A stretch of DNA of 43,024 nucleotides, from the NCBI GenBank assembly GCA_031257835.1, contig JAIRNY010000026.1:1-43024 (forward strand), read 5' to 3'. The stretch is from Candidatus Endomicrobiellum cryptotermitis. GTDB taxonomy: Bacteria > Elusimicrobiota > Endomicrobiia > Endomicrobiales > Endomicrobiaceae. The notes below the pieces were generated by a model. That model ran no database searches and had not been told where the DNA came from. It saw only the letters and a program-made list of their open reading frames with translations. The position numbers were made by a program, and so were the translations under genes. Positions 18,819 to 27,069 of the stretch are shown here, piece after piece (positions within the stretch are counted from its first letter, which is position 1; each line of letters opens with the position of its first letter).

Positions 18819-19472
18819 TGTGTTCAAATCTCTTCTCTTTTATTATTTATATTTTTCAAATTGTGTATATATAAAATGCAACAACCTACCTTTATAACTA
18901 TAAAGCTAGGTTATTATAATATTACTTTTTATTATTTTGTATAGTTTGTCTTTAGGTATACCTCTAGGCAACACCAAACAGTAAGAATTAAAAATAATAA
19001 AATAAATCTTATAAATTCTCTATTTTTTAAAAAATAAAAATTAAAACTATCATTTATATCAACACAAAAACTTCTGCTACACCTACAAACTTTTGACAAA
19101 CTGTTTAACGGCAATACCATCATTGTGAAATTAATTAATTTATCTGCTTTTTGTTGATTGCCATTTTGAGCAAAACAACAACATTTTACAAATTCTTCAC
19201 TTATTAAATTATTTTCATATACACATAAACCAAATATACCATTTGTTATTTTGATCACTGGAATATTTATACTTTTATAAACCTTTATGTACACTGGACA
19301 TACAGCAAATAAAAACACCTTCTTAAATTACACTAAAAAACTTTACCTAACAAAATTGATTCTCATGTATACTTTATACAAAAATCAAAAAGAAAAGAAA
19401 ATACTTTATAAATTTTGTACAATATTTAAACTAGGAAGAAACTTTCAAATTAGCAAATCATATACTAATTTT
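18819..19472. other. Region between giant relic and lptF; hairpin at 18883-18912
   Basis: About 650 bases with no confident gene. A strong imperfect hairpin lies at 18883-18912: AACCTA pairs with TAGGTT and CTTTA with TAAAG around a TAACTA-like loop. It could terminate the weak minus-strand ORF at 18932-19318. The right part contains the lptF upstream region; a plus-strand frame is open from 19287 into lptF, but its extra 62 codons are not family-like. No tRNA is seen. Confidence 0.4.
18932..19318 (-). CDS. Doubtful small cysteine-rich protein with a C-terminal membrane helix
   Basis: A 128-codon minus-strand frame that I do not recognise. It has clustered cysteines (KCCCF near residue 45, VCRCSRSFC near residue 77) and a convincing C-terminal hydrophobic helix (FIRFILLFLILTVWCCLEVYL). 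A good Shine-Dalgarno before the ATG is lacking. It overlaps the possible 5' region of lptF on the other strand. It may be a real orphan gene, a decayed one or a chance ORF; the hairpin just downstream at 18883-18912 is the only support beyond length. Confidence 0.25.
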   Translation of the reverse strand: MFLFAVCPVYIKVYKSINIPVIKITNGIFGLCVYENNLISEEFVKCCCFAQNGNQQKADKLINFTMMVLPLNSLSKVCRCSRSFCVDINDSFNFYFLKNREFIRFILLFLILTVWCCLEVYLKTNYTK

Positions 19473-20621
19473 ATGATAAAAAAATTACATTTATATATTA
19501 TTAAAGAGTTTTTCATTTCTTTTATTTTCGGAATATTAGTATTTTCACTTCTCCTTATTCTAAACATAGCATTTGAGCTAGCAGAACTTGCTTTATCTAA
19601 AGGTGTCGCTATTTTTCTTGTCTTAAAATTATTTGTTTTCTACTTACCTAACATTCTAACACTCTCTATACCAATGTCAGTACTATTTGGCGTTTTACTT
19701 TCATACGGCAAATTATCTTCAGATAACGAAATTACGGCCATGAAATCTTGTGGGCTAAACTATAAAACATTAACAATTCCGGTAATATATTTCGTATGTA
19801 TTCTTTCAATATTTTTAATTTTTTTTAACCACTTTATAGCCCCTACAATAAGCAATCACTCTAAACATCTTTACGAAGAAATTATAACAAAAAGTCCCCT
19901 AGCTAGATTTGATGCAAAATCAATCACAAATATTGGAAATTATAGTTTATATGCAAACAAAGTAAACAACAAAACAAATTCTTTATTTGGTCTTAATATA
20001 TACAAATTCGAAAATAATGATGAAGATACAAGTAAAAAAAACAAAAAGAATATTTTGCCTCAAAACGACAAAGAAAGTTGGAGAATATCTGCTGCTAGCT
20101 CCTCAGTAAAAGCTTACGATAACGGAATACAACTTACATTACACAATGGATATTTACAAAAAGCAAACCCAGCTAACATGTCAGAAATTACACATATGAC
20201 TTTTAAAAAATATATCTTTTTTATTTCTCTTGGAGAAAACATTAAAAAAGATACTATTACACTTGCATCAATACAATCTCCTCAACTTCTAAAAATCATA
20301 AATGAGTGTAAACAACAGGCAATGCCATTGTCATCATACGTAAATTATCAAAGAGACTTCTGGCTTAGATGGGTTTTTGCAATAGCTCCAATTGCTTTTG
20401 TTATTATCGCATTACCTATAGGGTTTATAAACAACAAAAGAGGTAAAGTAATGGGCTTTGGGGTAAGTTTAGGAATAACTATGCTTTATTATATGCTTTT
20501 TCTTATATCTACAAGTTTAGGTGAAAAAGAATATGCTCCTTTAAGTATAATAATGTGGTTACCTAACTTTGTAACTACGTTAATAGGCTCATATTTGTTT
20601 TTTAAAATGGTAAAAAAATGA
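19473..20621 (+). CDS. lptF: LPS export permease LptF
   Basis: One of the two membrane subunits of the LptBFG ABC transporter that extracts lipopolysaccharide from the inner membrane. From the ATG at 19473 the protein has 382 residues. It begins MIKKLHLYIIKEF and has three N-terminal membrane helices, the conserved ILTLSIPMSVLFGVLLSYGKLSSDNEITAMKSCG region, a periplasmic jellyroll-like part, and three C-terminal helices. The frame is open for 62 more codons upstream, but those are polar, unlike the family and without RBS, so I use the later start. No clear Shine-Dalgarno precedes it. The stop overlaps the lptG start (ATGA). Retained LptF and LptG argue for an outer membrane with LPS or a similar glycolipid. 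Confidence 0.92.
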   Translation: MIKKLHLYIIKEFFISFIFGILVFSLLLILNIAFELAELALSKGVAIFLVLKLFVFYLPNILTLSIPMSVLFGVLLSYGKLSSDNEITAMKSCGLNYKTLTIPVIYFVCILSIFLIFFNHFIAPTISNHSKHLYEEIITKSPLARFDAKSITNIGNYSLYANKVNNKTNSLFGLNIYKFENNDEDTSKKNKKNILPQNDKESWRISAASSSVKAYDNGIQLTLHNGYLQKANPANMSEITHMTFKKYIFFISLGENIKKDTITLASIQSPQLLKIINECKQQAMPLSSYVNYQRDFWLRWVFAIAPIAFVIIALPIGFINNKRGKVMGFGVSLGITMLYYMLFLISTSLGEKEYAPLSIIMWLPNFVTTLIGSYLFFKMVKK

Positions 20622-21700
20622 TAAAAGTTATTTATAGTTATATTATTAGAAACTTTATTAAAATATTCTTTTTTACTACAGCAGCATTTTCGCTTGTAGT
20701 AACAATATCAGTACTATTTAACCATATAAATTTTTATATGGAATACAAAGCTTCTTTGTACACAATAATGTTGCATTTGTATTCTAATCTTCCAGGATGG
20801 CTCATAGAAGGACTTCCTATAGCTACTCTTCTTGCTCTTTTATTTTCTCTAGGTAATTTATCAAAAAATAATGAAATAACTGCAATAAAAGCATCTGGCA
20901 TAAATTTATGGAATATCATCATTTTGTTTATGATTATAGGATTTACAATAGCCATTGTAGATTTTTCAGTAAGAGAACTTGTAATCCCTAAAACAAGTCT
21001 TTATAATGAAAAAATCAAACATGAAGCAATTAAAAAGGAAGATGTAACATTACAAACAGATTTTTACAACAAAATAGTTCCTCTTCCAAATAACATAAGA
21101 ATGACAATTGGACACTTAGATACAAAAGCAAAAACAATGAATAATATTATTATGGAAAAATATGACCAAAACTTTGTTCTAAAACGCCTTGTGTTAGCGC
21201 AAGAAGCAGTATGGGAAAATAACTACTGGATTCTAAAAAATGGCATTAGGAGAAATTTTGACTCTGATTTTTGGAACAAAATCAATTTTAAAAGTTACAA
21301 TTCACATATAAATATTACACCATCTGACATGTCTGTACAAGACATGCGTTATGACACAATGAATGTTAAACAATTTAAAAAATATATACACCAATTAAAA
21401 ATTTTTGGACAATCTGCAGTCAAAGAAAGAATAGTATTAAATATGCGTTTTGCTTCAGTTTTTGCCCATATTATAGTTATGATGGTTGGCATACCCTTTG
21501 CTTTAAGTCCTGGGAAAAGAACTAGCAGAATTTTAAGCTTTACACTTGCACTTGTAGCAGTCTTGACGTACTGGATAGTTCAGGCTATAACTAAAACACT
21601 TGGAGAAAATCTTGTATTTTCTCCTTTTATAGCAGCTTGGCTTCCAAATATTATATTTCTAATTATAGGTATATACTTGCTTAATAAGGTAAGAAAATAA
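20618..21700 (+). CDS. lptG: LPS export permease LptG
   Basis: The partner of LptF in the LptBFG extractor. The 360-residue chain has the same layout: an N-terminal helix, the GLPIATLLALLFSLGNLSKNNEITAIKASG coupling region that faces the LptB ATPase, a periplasmic beta domain (about residues 125-260) and C-terminal helices ending in NIIFLIIGIYLLNKVRK. It overlaps lptF by four bases (ATGA), so expression is coupled. lptB and lptA/C are not in the window. The nickel genes follow 38 bases later on the same strand and may be read through. Confidence 0.92.
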   Translation: MIKVIYSYIIRNFIKIFFFTTAAFSLVVTISVLFNHINFYMEYKASLYTIMLHLYSNLPGWLIEGLPIATLLALLFSLGNLSKNNEITAIKASGINLWNIIILFMIIGFTIAIVDFSVRELVIPKTSLYNEKIKHEAIKKEDVTLQTDFYNKIVPLPNNIRMTIGHLDTKAKTMNNIIMEKYDQNFVLKRLVLAQEAVWENNYWILKNGIRRNFDSDFWNKINFKSYNSHINITPSDMSVQDMRYDTMNVKQFKKYIHQLKIFGQSAVKERIVLNMRFASVFAHIIVMMVGIPFALSPGKRTSRILSFTLALVAVLTYWIVQAITKTLGENLVFSPFIAAWLPNIIFLIIGIYLLNKVRK

Positions 21701-21738
21701 TATCATTTATATAATTCTCTTTTATATGGAGGCTTATC

Positions 21739-22416
21739 ATGCACATACCAGACGGCTTTTTGAATAATAACTTAGCAGGAGGTATGTTAACTGGTTCTGT
21801 TTGTATGCTTGGATATTGTTTTGGAAAAGTATTAAAAGCTATACCAGTATCATCACAAATCTTAGCAACAAATTGTGGAAATACTACTCTTAAGCAAGAT
21901 AGCTTATTACTTTCTAAAAACTCAAGACAAACTTTTTTAAATTTAGCATTTATTGGTTCTTGGATATTTGCTTTTCAAATGTTTAATGTGCCTATACAGT
22001 CTGCTACATCTGCTCATTTTATAGGTGGAGTATTTGCTGCAATTTTAGTTGGCCCTTTTTTTGGTTTTATTATCATGTCTTCAGTATTGACAGTTCAAGC
22101 TCTGTTTTTTTCTGATGGAGGGTTACTTGCTCTTGGGGCAAATATTTTTAACATGGCATTGGTTGGTTGCTTTCTTTCATATTACGTTTACAAATTTATA
22201 AAGAAATTTAATTATGTTTTAGCAACTTTCATAGCATGTCTTTTTTCTGTAATGTGCGCATCTATATTATGCCTTACAGAGCTCAGTCTTTCTAACAATA
22301 TAATATTTTCTCAAGTAGCTAAGTACATGCTAAACATACACTTAGGGGTATCTTTTTTAGAAGCAATAATAACTTTAGTTTCAGTAAAAGTATTTAATGG
22401 AGATATAAATGAATAG
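21739..22416 (+). CDS. cbiM: CbiM-type nickel/cobalt ECF transporter substrate-capture subunit
   Basis: A 225-residue membrane protein that starts MHIPDGFLN. The N-terminal Met-His2 pair is the metal-coordinating signature of CbiM/NikM S-components, so the start is certain. A GGAGG ribosome binding site supports it. Hydrophobic helices follow, including QSATSAHFIGGVFAAILVGPFFGF with the conserved SAH/HFIGG segment. Given the downstream larBCE genes, nickel is the likely metal (inference). The energising CbiQ/CbiO components are not in the window and must be encoded elsewhere or shared. The ORF overlaps the next gene by 8 bases. Confidence 0.92.
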   Translation: MHIPDGFLNNNLAGGMLTGSVCMLGYCFGKVLKAIPVSSQILATNCGNTTLKQDSLLLSKNSRQTFLNLAFIGSWIFAFQMFNVPIQSATSAHFIGGVFAAILVGPFFGFIIMSSVLTVQALFFSDGGLLALGANIFNMALVGCFLSYYVYKFIKKFNYVLATFIACLFSVMCASILCLTELSLSNNIIFSQVAKYMLNIHLGVSFLEAIITLVSVKVFNGDINE

Positions 22417-22675
22417 AAAAATTATACTTCCAGTACTTGTTATACTATTTGCTAGCATCTTTGCATCAAAATATCCAGACACACTTGAAGCACTTGCTAT
22501 TAACTATGGGTTTGCAAATAAAACAAAAGAAACTTTATCTTTATTTGCAGGATATTCATTCCCTTTTATAAAAAATAGTTTTCTATCTACATTATGTGCT
22601 GGTCTTACAGGACTGTTAATTATTTACTTGCTTTTTCAAACGACAAAAAAAATTACAACTTATTTCATAAAGTAG
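22409..22675 (+). CDS. CbiN/PDGLE-type small transporter subunit
   Basis: An 88-residue protein with an N-terminal hydrophobic helix (IILPVLVILFASIFASKY), then PDTLEALAINYGF, which resembles the PDGLE domain (S.xPDGLE) of CbiN/NikN-type accessory subunits, and a C-terminal helix (LCAGLTGLLIIYLLF). These small subunits sit beside CbiM/NikM and stimulate metal uptake. The Gly of PDGLE is replaced by Thr. It overlaps cbiM by 8 bases, so translation is coupled. It probably completes the uptake half of a nickel operon. Confidence 0.78.
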   Translation: MNRKIILPVLVILFASIFASKYPDTLEALAINYGFANKTKETLSLFAGYSFPFIKNSFLSTLCAGLTGLLIIYLLFQTTKKITTYFIK

Positions 22676-22697
22676 TTTGCAGTTTTCTAAACAATAA

Positions 22698-23456
22698 ATG
22701 AATAAAACAGAACTTTTAAATTTATTAAATCAAGTTAAAAAATCTAAAATTTCTCCTAAAGACGCTTTTTCTCTGATAAAATCACCTAATATTGAAGATT
22801 TAGGATATGCAAAAATAGACTGTCATAGACAATTAAGGCAAGGGGTGTGCGAAGTAATTTTTGGAGAAAACAAAACATATCAACAACTTAAAAATATACT
22901 GTCTAGTATGGTTAATAAAAACTTTAAAAACATTATAATAACAAGAATTTCAAAACAAACTGCCAAACTTCTAAAAGCAAAATTTGATATAACTTATTTT
23001 CCACAAGCACATATTGCAATTGTTGCCAAAAATAAAACAATAAAAAAAGTTGGCAACATAGTTATCGCTTCTGGAGGAACAAGCGATATCCCCATATGCG
23101 AAGAAGCCGCTATAACAGCTGAAACTTTAGGCAATAAAGTACATCGTCTATACGATGTTGGAGTTGCAGGCATACATAGACTTTTATCAAATCAAGAAAT
23201 TCTTCAAGAAGCACGTGTCATAATAGCTGTAGCTGGTATGGAAGGTGCTTTACCTAGCGTAATGGGTGGTATTGTAAACTGCCCTATTATTGCAGTGCCT
23301 ACAAGTATAGGCTACGGAGCAAACTTCAATGGCATTAGCGCGCTACTTTCTATGCTCAATTCTTGTTCAACTGGAATCTCTGTAGTAAACATAGACAATG
23401 GTTTTGGTGCAGGATATATTGCTAATCGGATAAATAAAATGGAGAGCATCACATGA
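22698..23456 (+). CDS. larB: LarB, nickel-pincer cofactor biosynthesis (NaAD carboxylase/hydrolase)
   Basis: LarB carboxylates nicotinic acid adenine dinucleotide at C5 and cleaves the phosphoanhydride, starting synthesis of the nickel-pincer nucleotide (NPN). The 252-residue protein has the conserved N-terminus (AKIDCHRQLRQGVCEVIFGE) and the PurE-like C-terminal domain (GGTSDIPICEEAA, YDVGVAGIHRLL, GMEGALPSVMGG, SIGYGANFNGISALLSMLNSC). Cys223 in LNSCSTG corresponds to the active-site cysteine that attacks the nicotinamide-type ring in characterised LarB (family knowledge). No Shine-Dalgarno is visible; the gap from the previous gene is 22 bases. The end overlaps larC by four bases. Confidence 0.95.
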   Translation: MNKTELLNLLNQVKKSKISPKDAFSLIKSPNIEDLGYAKIDCHRQLRQGVCEVIFGENKTYQQLKNILSSMVNKNFKNIIITRISKQTAKLLKAKFDITYFPQAHIAIVAKNKTIKKVGNIVIASGGTSDIPICEEAAITAETLGNKVHRLYDVGVAGIHRLLSNQEILQEARVIIAVAGMEGALPSVMGGIVNCPIIAVPTSIGYGANFNGISALLSMLNSCSTGISVVNIDNGFGAGYIANRINKMESIT

Positions 23457-24658
23457 ATATTCTCTATTTACAATGCCAAATGGGTGCCTCTGGCGATATG
23501 ATAATGTCTTCTTTATTTGAGTTAATTGAAAATAAAAAAAACTTCTTAAACAAAATAAACAATTTAGGGATCAATGGTGTAAAAATAACTGCAAAAGAGG
23601 TAATTAAATTTGGTATTAAAGGCTCACACTTAGAAGTACTTGTCCACGACAAAAAAGAACTTTTGCATAGTAAAAATCAGTCTCATAAATCCACAAATTT
23701 AGGAACAATAGAAAATATAATAGAAAAGTTAAATATATCTAGAACAGTAAAAAAAAACTCCTTACAAATTTACAAAATTATTGTAAATGCAGAAGCACAT
23801 ATACACAATAAAAAAGTCAATCAAATTCATTTTCATGAAGTTGGAAATCTAGACGCCATAGTAGACATTGTTGGTTCATGTTTACTAATAGAAAACATTT
23901 CTCCTGACAAAATAATTGCATCTTCAATAAACTTAGGAAATGGGTTTACAAGTTGTATGCATGGTATACTGCCTGTACCAGCACCAGCAACAGCGTTCAT
24001 ATTAAAGGGTATACCAACATATTCAAACGCTGTAGACGGAGAACTTTGCACGCCAACAGGTGCTGCAATTTTAAAATTTTTTGCTACTGAATTTAATACA
24101 ATGCCAGAAATGATAATAAACAAAATTGGTTATGGTATAGGTAGTAAGGATTTTAAAATCTTCAACTGCTTAAGAGCTTTTTTAGGTAAAACAAATGCAA
24201 AAAGTTTAACTGCTAACGAGTCTATAACAAAACTCGAATGCAATTTAGACGACATGACTGGCGAAGCAATAAGCTTTGCTACAAACACACTATTAAAAAA
24301 TGGAGCTTTAGATGTGTACACAACAGCAATACAAATGAAAAAAAATAGGCCTGGCATTTTGCTTACCTGTCTATGTAATGTTGATCAATCAAACTTTTTT
24401 GCAGACCTTATACTAAAACATACTTCCTCTTTAGGAGTTAGAATTTCAACATGCAAAAGATGTAGTTTGGATAGAAAAATTAGCAAAATTGCAACCCCAT
24501 ATGGAAACATCAATATAAAAGTATCTAAAAATCGTAACATTGAAAAATCTAAAATAGAATATGATGATATAGCAAAAATAGCAAAACTAAAAAATATATC
24601 TTTCGATAAAACATTAAAAATTTTAAGAGAACATAATGACCATTCAACAAAAATATGA
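23453..24658 (+). CDS. larC: LarC, nickel insertion protein (CTP-dependent cyclometallase), single chain
   Basis: LarC inserts nickel into the pyridinium bis-thiocarboxylate to finish the NPN cofactor. The 401-residue chain contains both parts: the LarC1-like region (MNILYLQCQMGASGDMI start, QIHFHEVGNLDAIVDIVGS near residue 125, DGELCTPTGAAIL near residue 190) and the LarC2-like region (LECNLDDMTGEAISFA, MKKNRPGILLTCLC, LGVRIS). In Lactiplantibacillus plantarum the two parts are joined by a programmed frameshift; here they are in one frame. The start overlaps larB (ATGA) and the end overlaps larE by 23 bases, so larB, larC and larE are tightly coupled. Confidence 0.95.
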   Translation: MNILYLQCQMGASGDMIMSSLFELIENKKNFLNKINNLGINGVKITAKEVIKFGIKGSHLEVLVHDKKELLHSKNQSHKSTNLGTIENIIEKLNISRTVKKNSLQIYKIIVNAEAHIHNKKVNQIHFHEVGNLDAIVDIVGSCLLIENISPDKIIASSINLGNGFTSCMHGILPVPAPATAFILKGIPTYSNAVDGELCTPTGAAILKFFATEFNTMPEMIINKIGYGIGSKDFKIFNCLRAFLGKTNAKSLTANESITKLECNLDDMTGEAISFATNTLLKNGALDVYTTAIQMKKNRPGILLTCLCNVDQSNFFADLILKHTSSLGVRISTCKRCSLDRKISKIATPYGNINIKVSKNRNIEKSKIEYDDIAKIAKLKNISFDKTLKILREHNDHSTKI

Positions 24659-25445
24659 ACACTTAAAACAATATTTGCTAAGCTTAGAAAGTGTAGCTGT
24701 AGCGTTTTCTGCAGGAGTAGACTCAACTTTTTTGTTAAAAGTAGCAAGCATTGTGTTAAAAGATAAAATTGTTGCTATTACTGCAAAATCAAAATCTTTT
24801 CCTAAAAGAGAGTTAAATCAAGCTATAGAATTTTGTAAAAATGAAAACATAAAACATATAATATGCGATTCGGAAGAATTAAATATTGAAGGTTTTTCCA
24901 AAAATCCTAAAAATCGCTGTTATTTATGCAAAAAAGAACTATTTTCTAAAATATTAGATATTGCAAAAATTAATAATATTAAAAGTATAATTGAAGGATC
25001 TAACATTGATGACATCCACGATTATAGACCAGGAATTAAAGCTGTAGAAGAGTTAAACATAAAGAGTCCTCTTAAAATTGTAAATCTTAACAAAACAGAA
25101 ATTAGAACACTCTCAAAGGAACTAAACCTTAAGTCTTGGGATAAACCATCTTTTGCCTGTTTATCTTCTAGGTTTCCATATGGAGAGTATATTACTCCTC
25201 ACCGTTTAAATATGATAGAGGCAGCAGAACAATTTTTATTAGATAAAGGGTTTAAGCAAGTACGAGTAAGGTACCACAACAATCTAGCAAGAATAGAAAT
25301 AGACGAAAATAGTTTTGGCATTTTTAACAATAAAAGTCTTAGAGAAGAAACATACAACAAATTTAAAGCATTAGGGTTTACTTACATATCCATAGATATA
25401 TTAGGATACCGCACAGGCAGTATGAACGAAACCTTAGCATTTTAA
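24636..25445 (+). CDS. larE: LarE, sulfur transferase for nickel-pincer cofactor (probable 4Fe-4S type)
   Basis: LarE adenylates the pyridine dicarboxylate intermediate and swaps its carboxylate oxygens for sulfur. The 269-residue chain has the PP-loop (FSAGVDST, residues 24-31) of N-type ATP pyrophosphatases and the C-terminal PSFACLSSRFPYGEYIT segment with Cys175. It also has Cys95 and Cys98 in RCYLCKK. LarE enzymes with only the last cysteine sacrifice its sulfur. Those with all three cysteines bind a 4Fe-4S cluster and can turn over catalytically (family knowledge), so this one is probably the cluster type. It overlaps larC by 23 bases. An AT-only hairpin covers its stop. Confidence 0.94.
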   Translation: MTIQQKYEHLKQYLLSLESVAVAFSAGVDSTFLLKVASIVLKDKIVAITAKSKSFPKRELNQAIEFCKNENIKHIICDSEELNIEGFSKNPKNRCYLCKKELFSKILDIAKINNIKSIIEGSNIDDIHDYRPGIKAVEELNIKSPLKIVNLNKTEIRTLSKELNLKSWDKPSFACLSSRFPYGEYITPHRLNMIEAAEQFLLDKGFKQVRVRYHNNLARIEIDENSFGIFNNKSLREETYNKFKALGFTYISIDILGYRTGSMNETLAF

Positions 25446-25460
25446 TAAGTAGTTATTAAA
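25441..25460. terminator. Weak AT-only hairpin at the larE stop
   Basis: TTTAATAA and TTATTAAA pair perfectly around GTAG and include the larE TAA. A second hairpin (TTAATG with CATTAA) lies at 25476-25497. Neither has GC pairs or a convincing U-tract, so termination here is only possible. Confidence 0.25.
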
Positions 25461-25519
25461 CTGTGTCCAATTTTATTAATGCTTTTATTATCATTAAGCA
25501 AAGACGCTCTTCTCTTTTT

Positions 25520-25766
25520 TAACTTTCTGGTTAGAAGCAGCATTATAGTGAACAACATTTTTTTTAGCAGCTTTATCCCAGAGAGAAAAAGCAACAGCTA
25601 ATTGCTATAAAGCAAGGTTAACATCATTACTTTTTACAGCCTGTTCAAAACTTTTTTATTGAAGTTTTAATCTTGCTTTTAATGCTCATGTTTCTTTGAG
25701 TCCTTTTATCAGTTTTCATAACTATTTAAGAACAGAACTATATCTTCCTATTTTAAATTTTGCCAT
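25520..25766 (-). pseudogene. rpsT: Dead second copy of rpsT (ribosomal protein S20)
   Basis: The minus strand from 25766 is a recent inverted copy of the intact rpsT at 36635-36916. The homology starts just upstream, at the ribosome binding site (AGGGCAAAGTAAA here, GGGACAAAGTAAA there). It includes long near-identical runs encoding MSIKSKIKTSIKK and AVAFSLWDKAAKKNVVHYN. Differences kill it: a one-base loss and stop after SVLK, an added base that restores the frame at the A-run before the EQAVKSND codons, and GAG changed to TAG at 25605-25607. Similarity stops near 25520, before the last 15 or so codons. No promoter like that of the true rpsT is seen upstream. Confidence 0.9.
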
Positions 25767-25994
25767 TTTACTTTGCCCTCTTACTTCTTACTCTTAACCG
25801 AACCATCTAACTTCAATCATTTAAATTCCCTCACAGCAATATTTTAGTAGTATATGTTTTCTTGTACCACAAATAGTAATATTTAATAACATATGTTTAT
25901 TAGTTCAACAAAAATGGCAAAAATAATATATACTAATACTCATAATCAGATATATAATAAACATTGATATAATTTAAACCACAAGGGACAAACT

Positions 25995-26192
25995 ATGAAA
26001 AGATTACCAATAGGGACACAGGCATTTAAGAAGTTAAGAACAGATAATGCAGTATACGTAGACAAGACAGAGTATGTATATAACTTAATAAATAATGGCA
26101 GTGTATACTTTTTATCGCGACCAAGAAGATTTGGGAAGTCGTTGTTAGTAAGTACATTAAAGAACTTATATGAAAGTTACCCTCTAGGATGA
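25995..26192 (+). pseudogene. N-terminal stub of an AAA-ATPase-like / PD-(D/E)XK family gene
   Basis: The first 60 codons match the start of the AAA-ATPase_9 family (PF09820-type): MKRLPIGTQAFKKLR, AVYVDKTEYVYNLI, and SRPRRFGKSLLVSTLK with the Walker A lysine. Whole proteins of this family are usually about 500 residues and end in a nuclease-like domain. Here homology stops near 26176 and the last codons are the antisense of the xerD 3' end, so the rest was removed. A GGGAC ribosome binding site precedes the ATG, and TATAAT at 25968-25973 may be an old promoter -10. The family often occurs in many copies and spreads within genomes, so this stub may mark an old insertion followed by deletion. 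Confidence 0.8.
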
Positions 26193-27061
26193 TACAATTT
26201 ATGTTGTTCTATTATTTTATCTTTATTTAAATGAGTATAAATTTGTGTTGTAGAAATTGAAGAATGGCCTAACATCTCTTGAACAAACCTAATATCTGCT
26301 CCCTTTGAAAGTAAGTGAGTTGCAAAAGAGTGCCTTAATGTATGAGGAGTAATATTTTTAGTTATACCTACATTTTTTGCTATATTTTTTAACTGACGCC
26401 AAAATTCTACTCTAGAAATTTTTTTACCTAGTCTAGAAAGGAAGATATTGTCACTAACACTCAAAATAGGTTTCCTTTTAGAAAGATAAATATCTATAAA
26501 ATTTTTAGCTTTCTGTCCAAAAGGGACAAGCCTTTCTTTAGAACCTTTACCTAAAACCCTTACAAAACAATCTTGCAAATTAACATCACAAAATTTAAGA
26601 TTAACAAGTTCAGAAACTCTCAAGCCCGTTGCATATAACAACTCTAACATTGCCTTATTACGAACGTTCATTTCACTTTCATTATCTATAGAATTCAATA
26701 AATTAACAACTTCATCAAAAGTAAGCATCTGCGGTAACTCTTGAGGTATTTTTGGAACAGTTAAATAAATGGTTGGATTATTTTTAGACAATTCTTCAAT
26801 AGTTAAAAATTTATAAAACTGTCTTAAAGACTCTACAACCCTATACACCGACCTCGGTTTTAAACCACTTGACTTTGATTCCCACAAAAAGTTTGTTATG
26901 TCATGATGTTGTAAATCTTCAATTAACAGATTGTTTTTTTTTACAAAACTAACAAACTTTAAAATGTCCGTTTTATATGCTAAAGCTGTATTTTTAGCAA
27001 GTCCTTTCTCAACAATTATATAAGAAATAAAATCTTTTAGAATTTTATTATAATCTAACAT
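26177..27061 (-). CDS. xerD: Tyrosine recombinase XerD/XerC
   Basis: A 294-residue site-specific recombinase that resolves chromosome dimers at dif with FtsK. The N-terminal SAM-like core-binding domain covers about residues 1-100. The catalytic domain shows the R in TGLRVSEL, HTLRHSFATHLL (H-x-x-R) and the tyrosine in STTQIYTH, with LGHSS between them. All catalytic residues are in place and the C-terminus (KLYHPRG) is typical of full-length Xer proteins. XerD fits slightly better than XerC, but one Xer could serve both roles. It lies 8 bases after recN and ends against the AAA-ATPase stub on the other strand. Confidence 0.9.
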   Translation of the reverse strand: MLDYNKILKDFISYIIVEKGLAKNTALAYKTDILKFVSFVKKNNLLIEDLQHHDITNFLWESKSSGLKPRSVYRVVESLRQFYKFLTIEELSKNNPTIYLTVPKIPQELPQMLTFDEVVNLLNSIDNESEMNVRNKAMLELLYATGLRVSELVNLKFCDVNLQDCFVRVLGKGSKERLVPFGQKAKNFIDIYLSKRKPILSVSDNIFLSRLGKKISRVEFWRQLKNIAKNVGITKNITPHTLRHSFATHLLSKGADIRFVQEMLGHSSISTTQIYTHLNKDKIIEQHKLYHPRG

Positions 27062-27069
27062 AAATACCT

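Noticed and set aside
19287-19472. N-terminal extension of lptF
   Set aside because: The 62 extra codons are polar, unlike the family, and no ribosome binding site precedes them; the ATG at 19473 fits LptF.
21701-21738. Cobalamin or nickel riboswitch before cbiM
   Set aside because: The gap from lptG is only 38 bases, too short for either structure.
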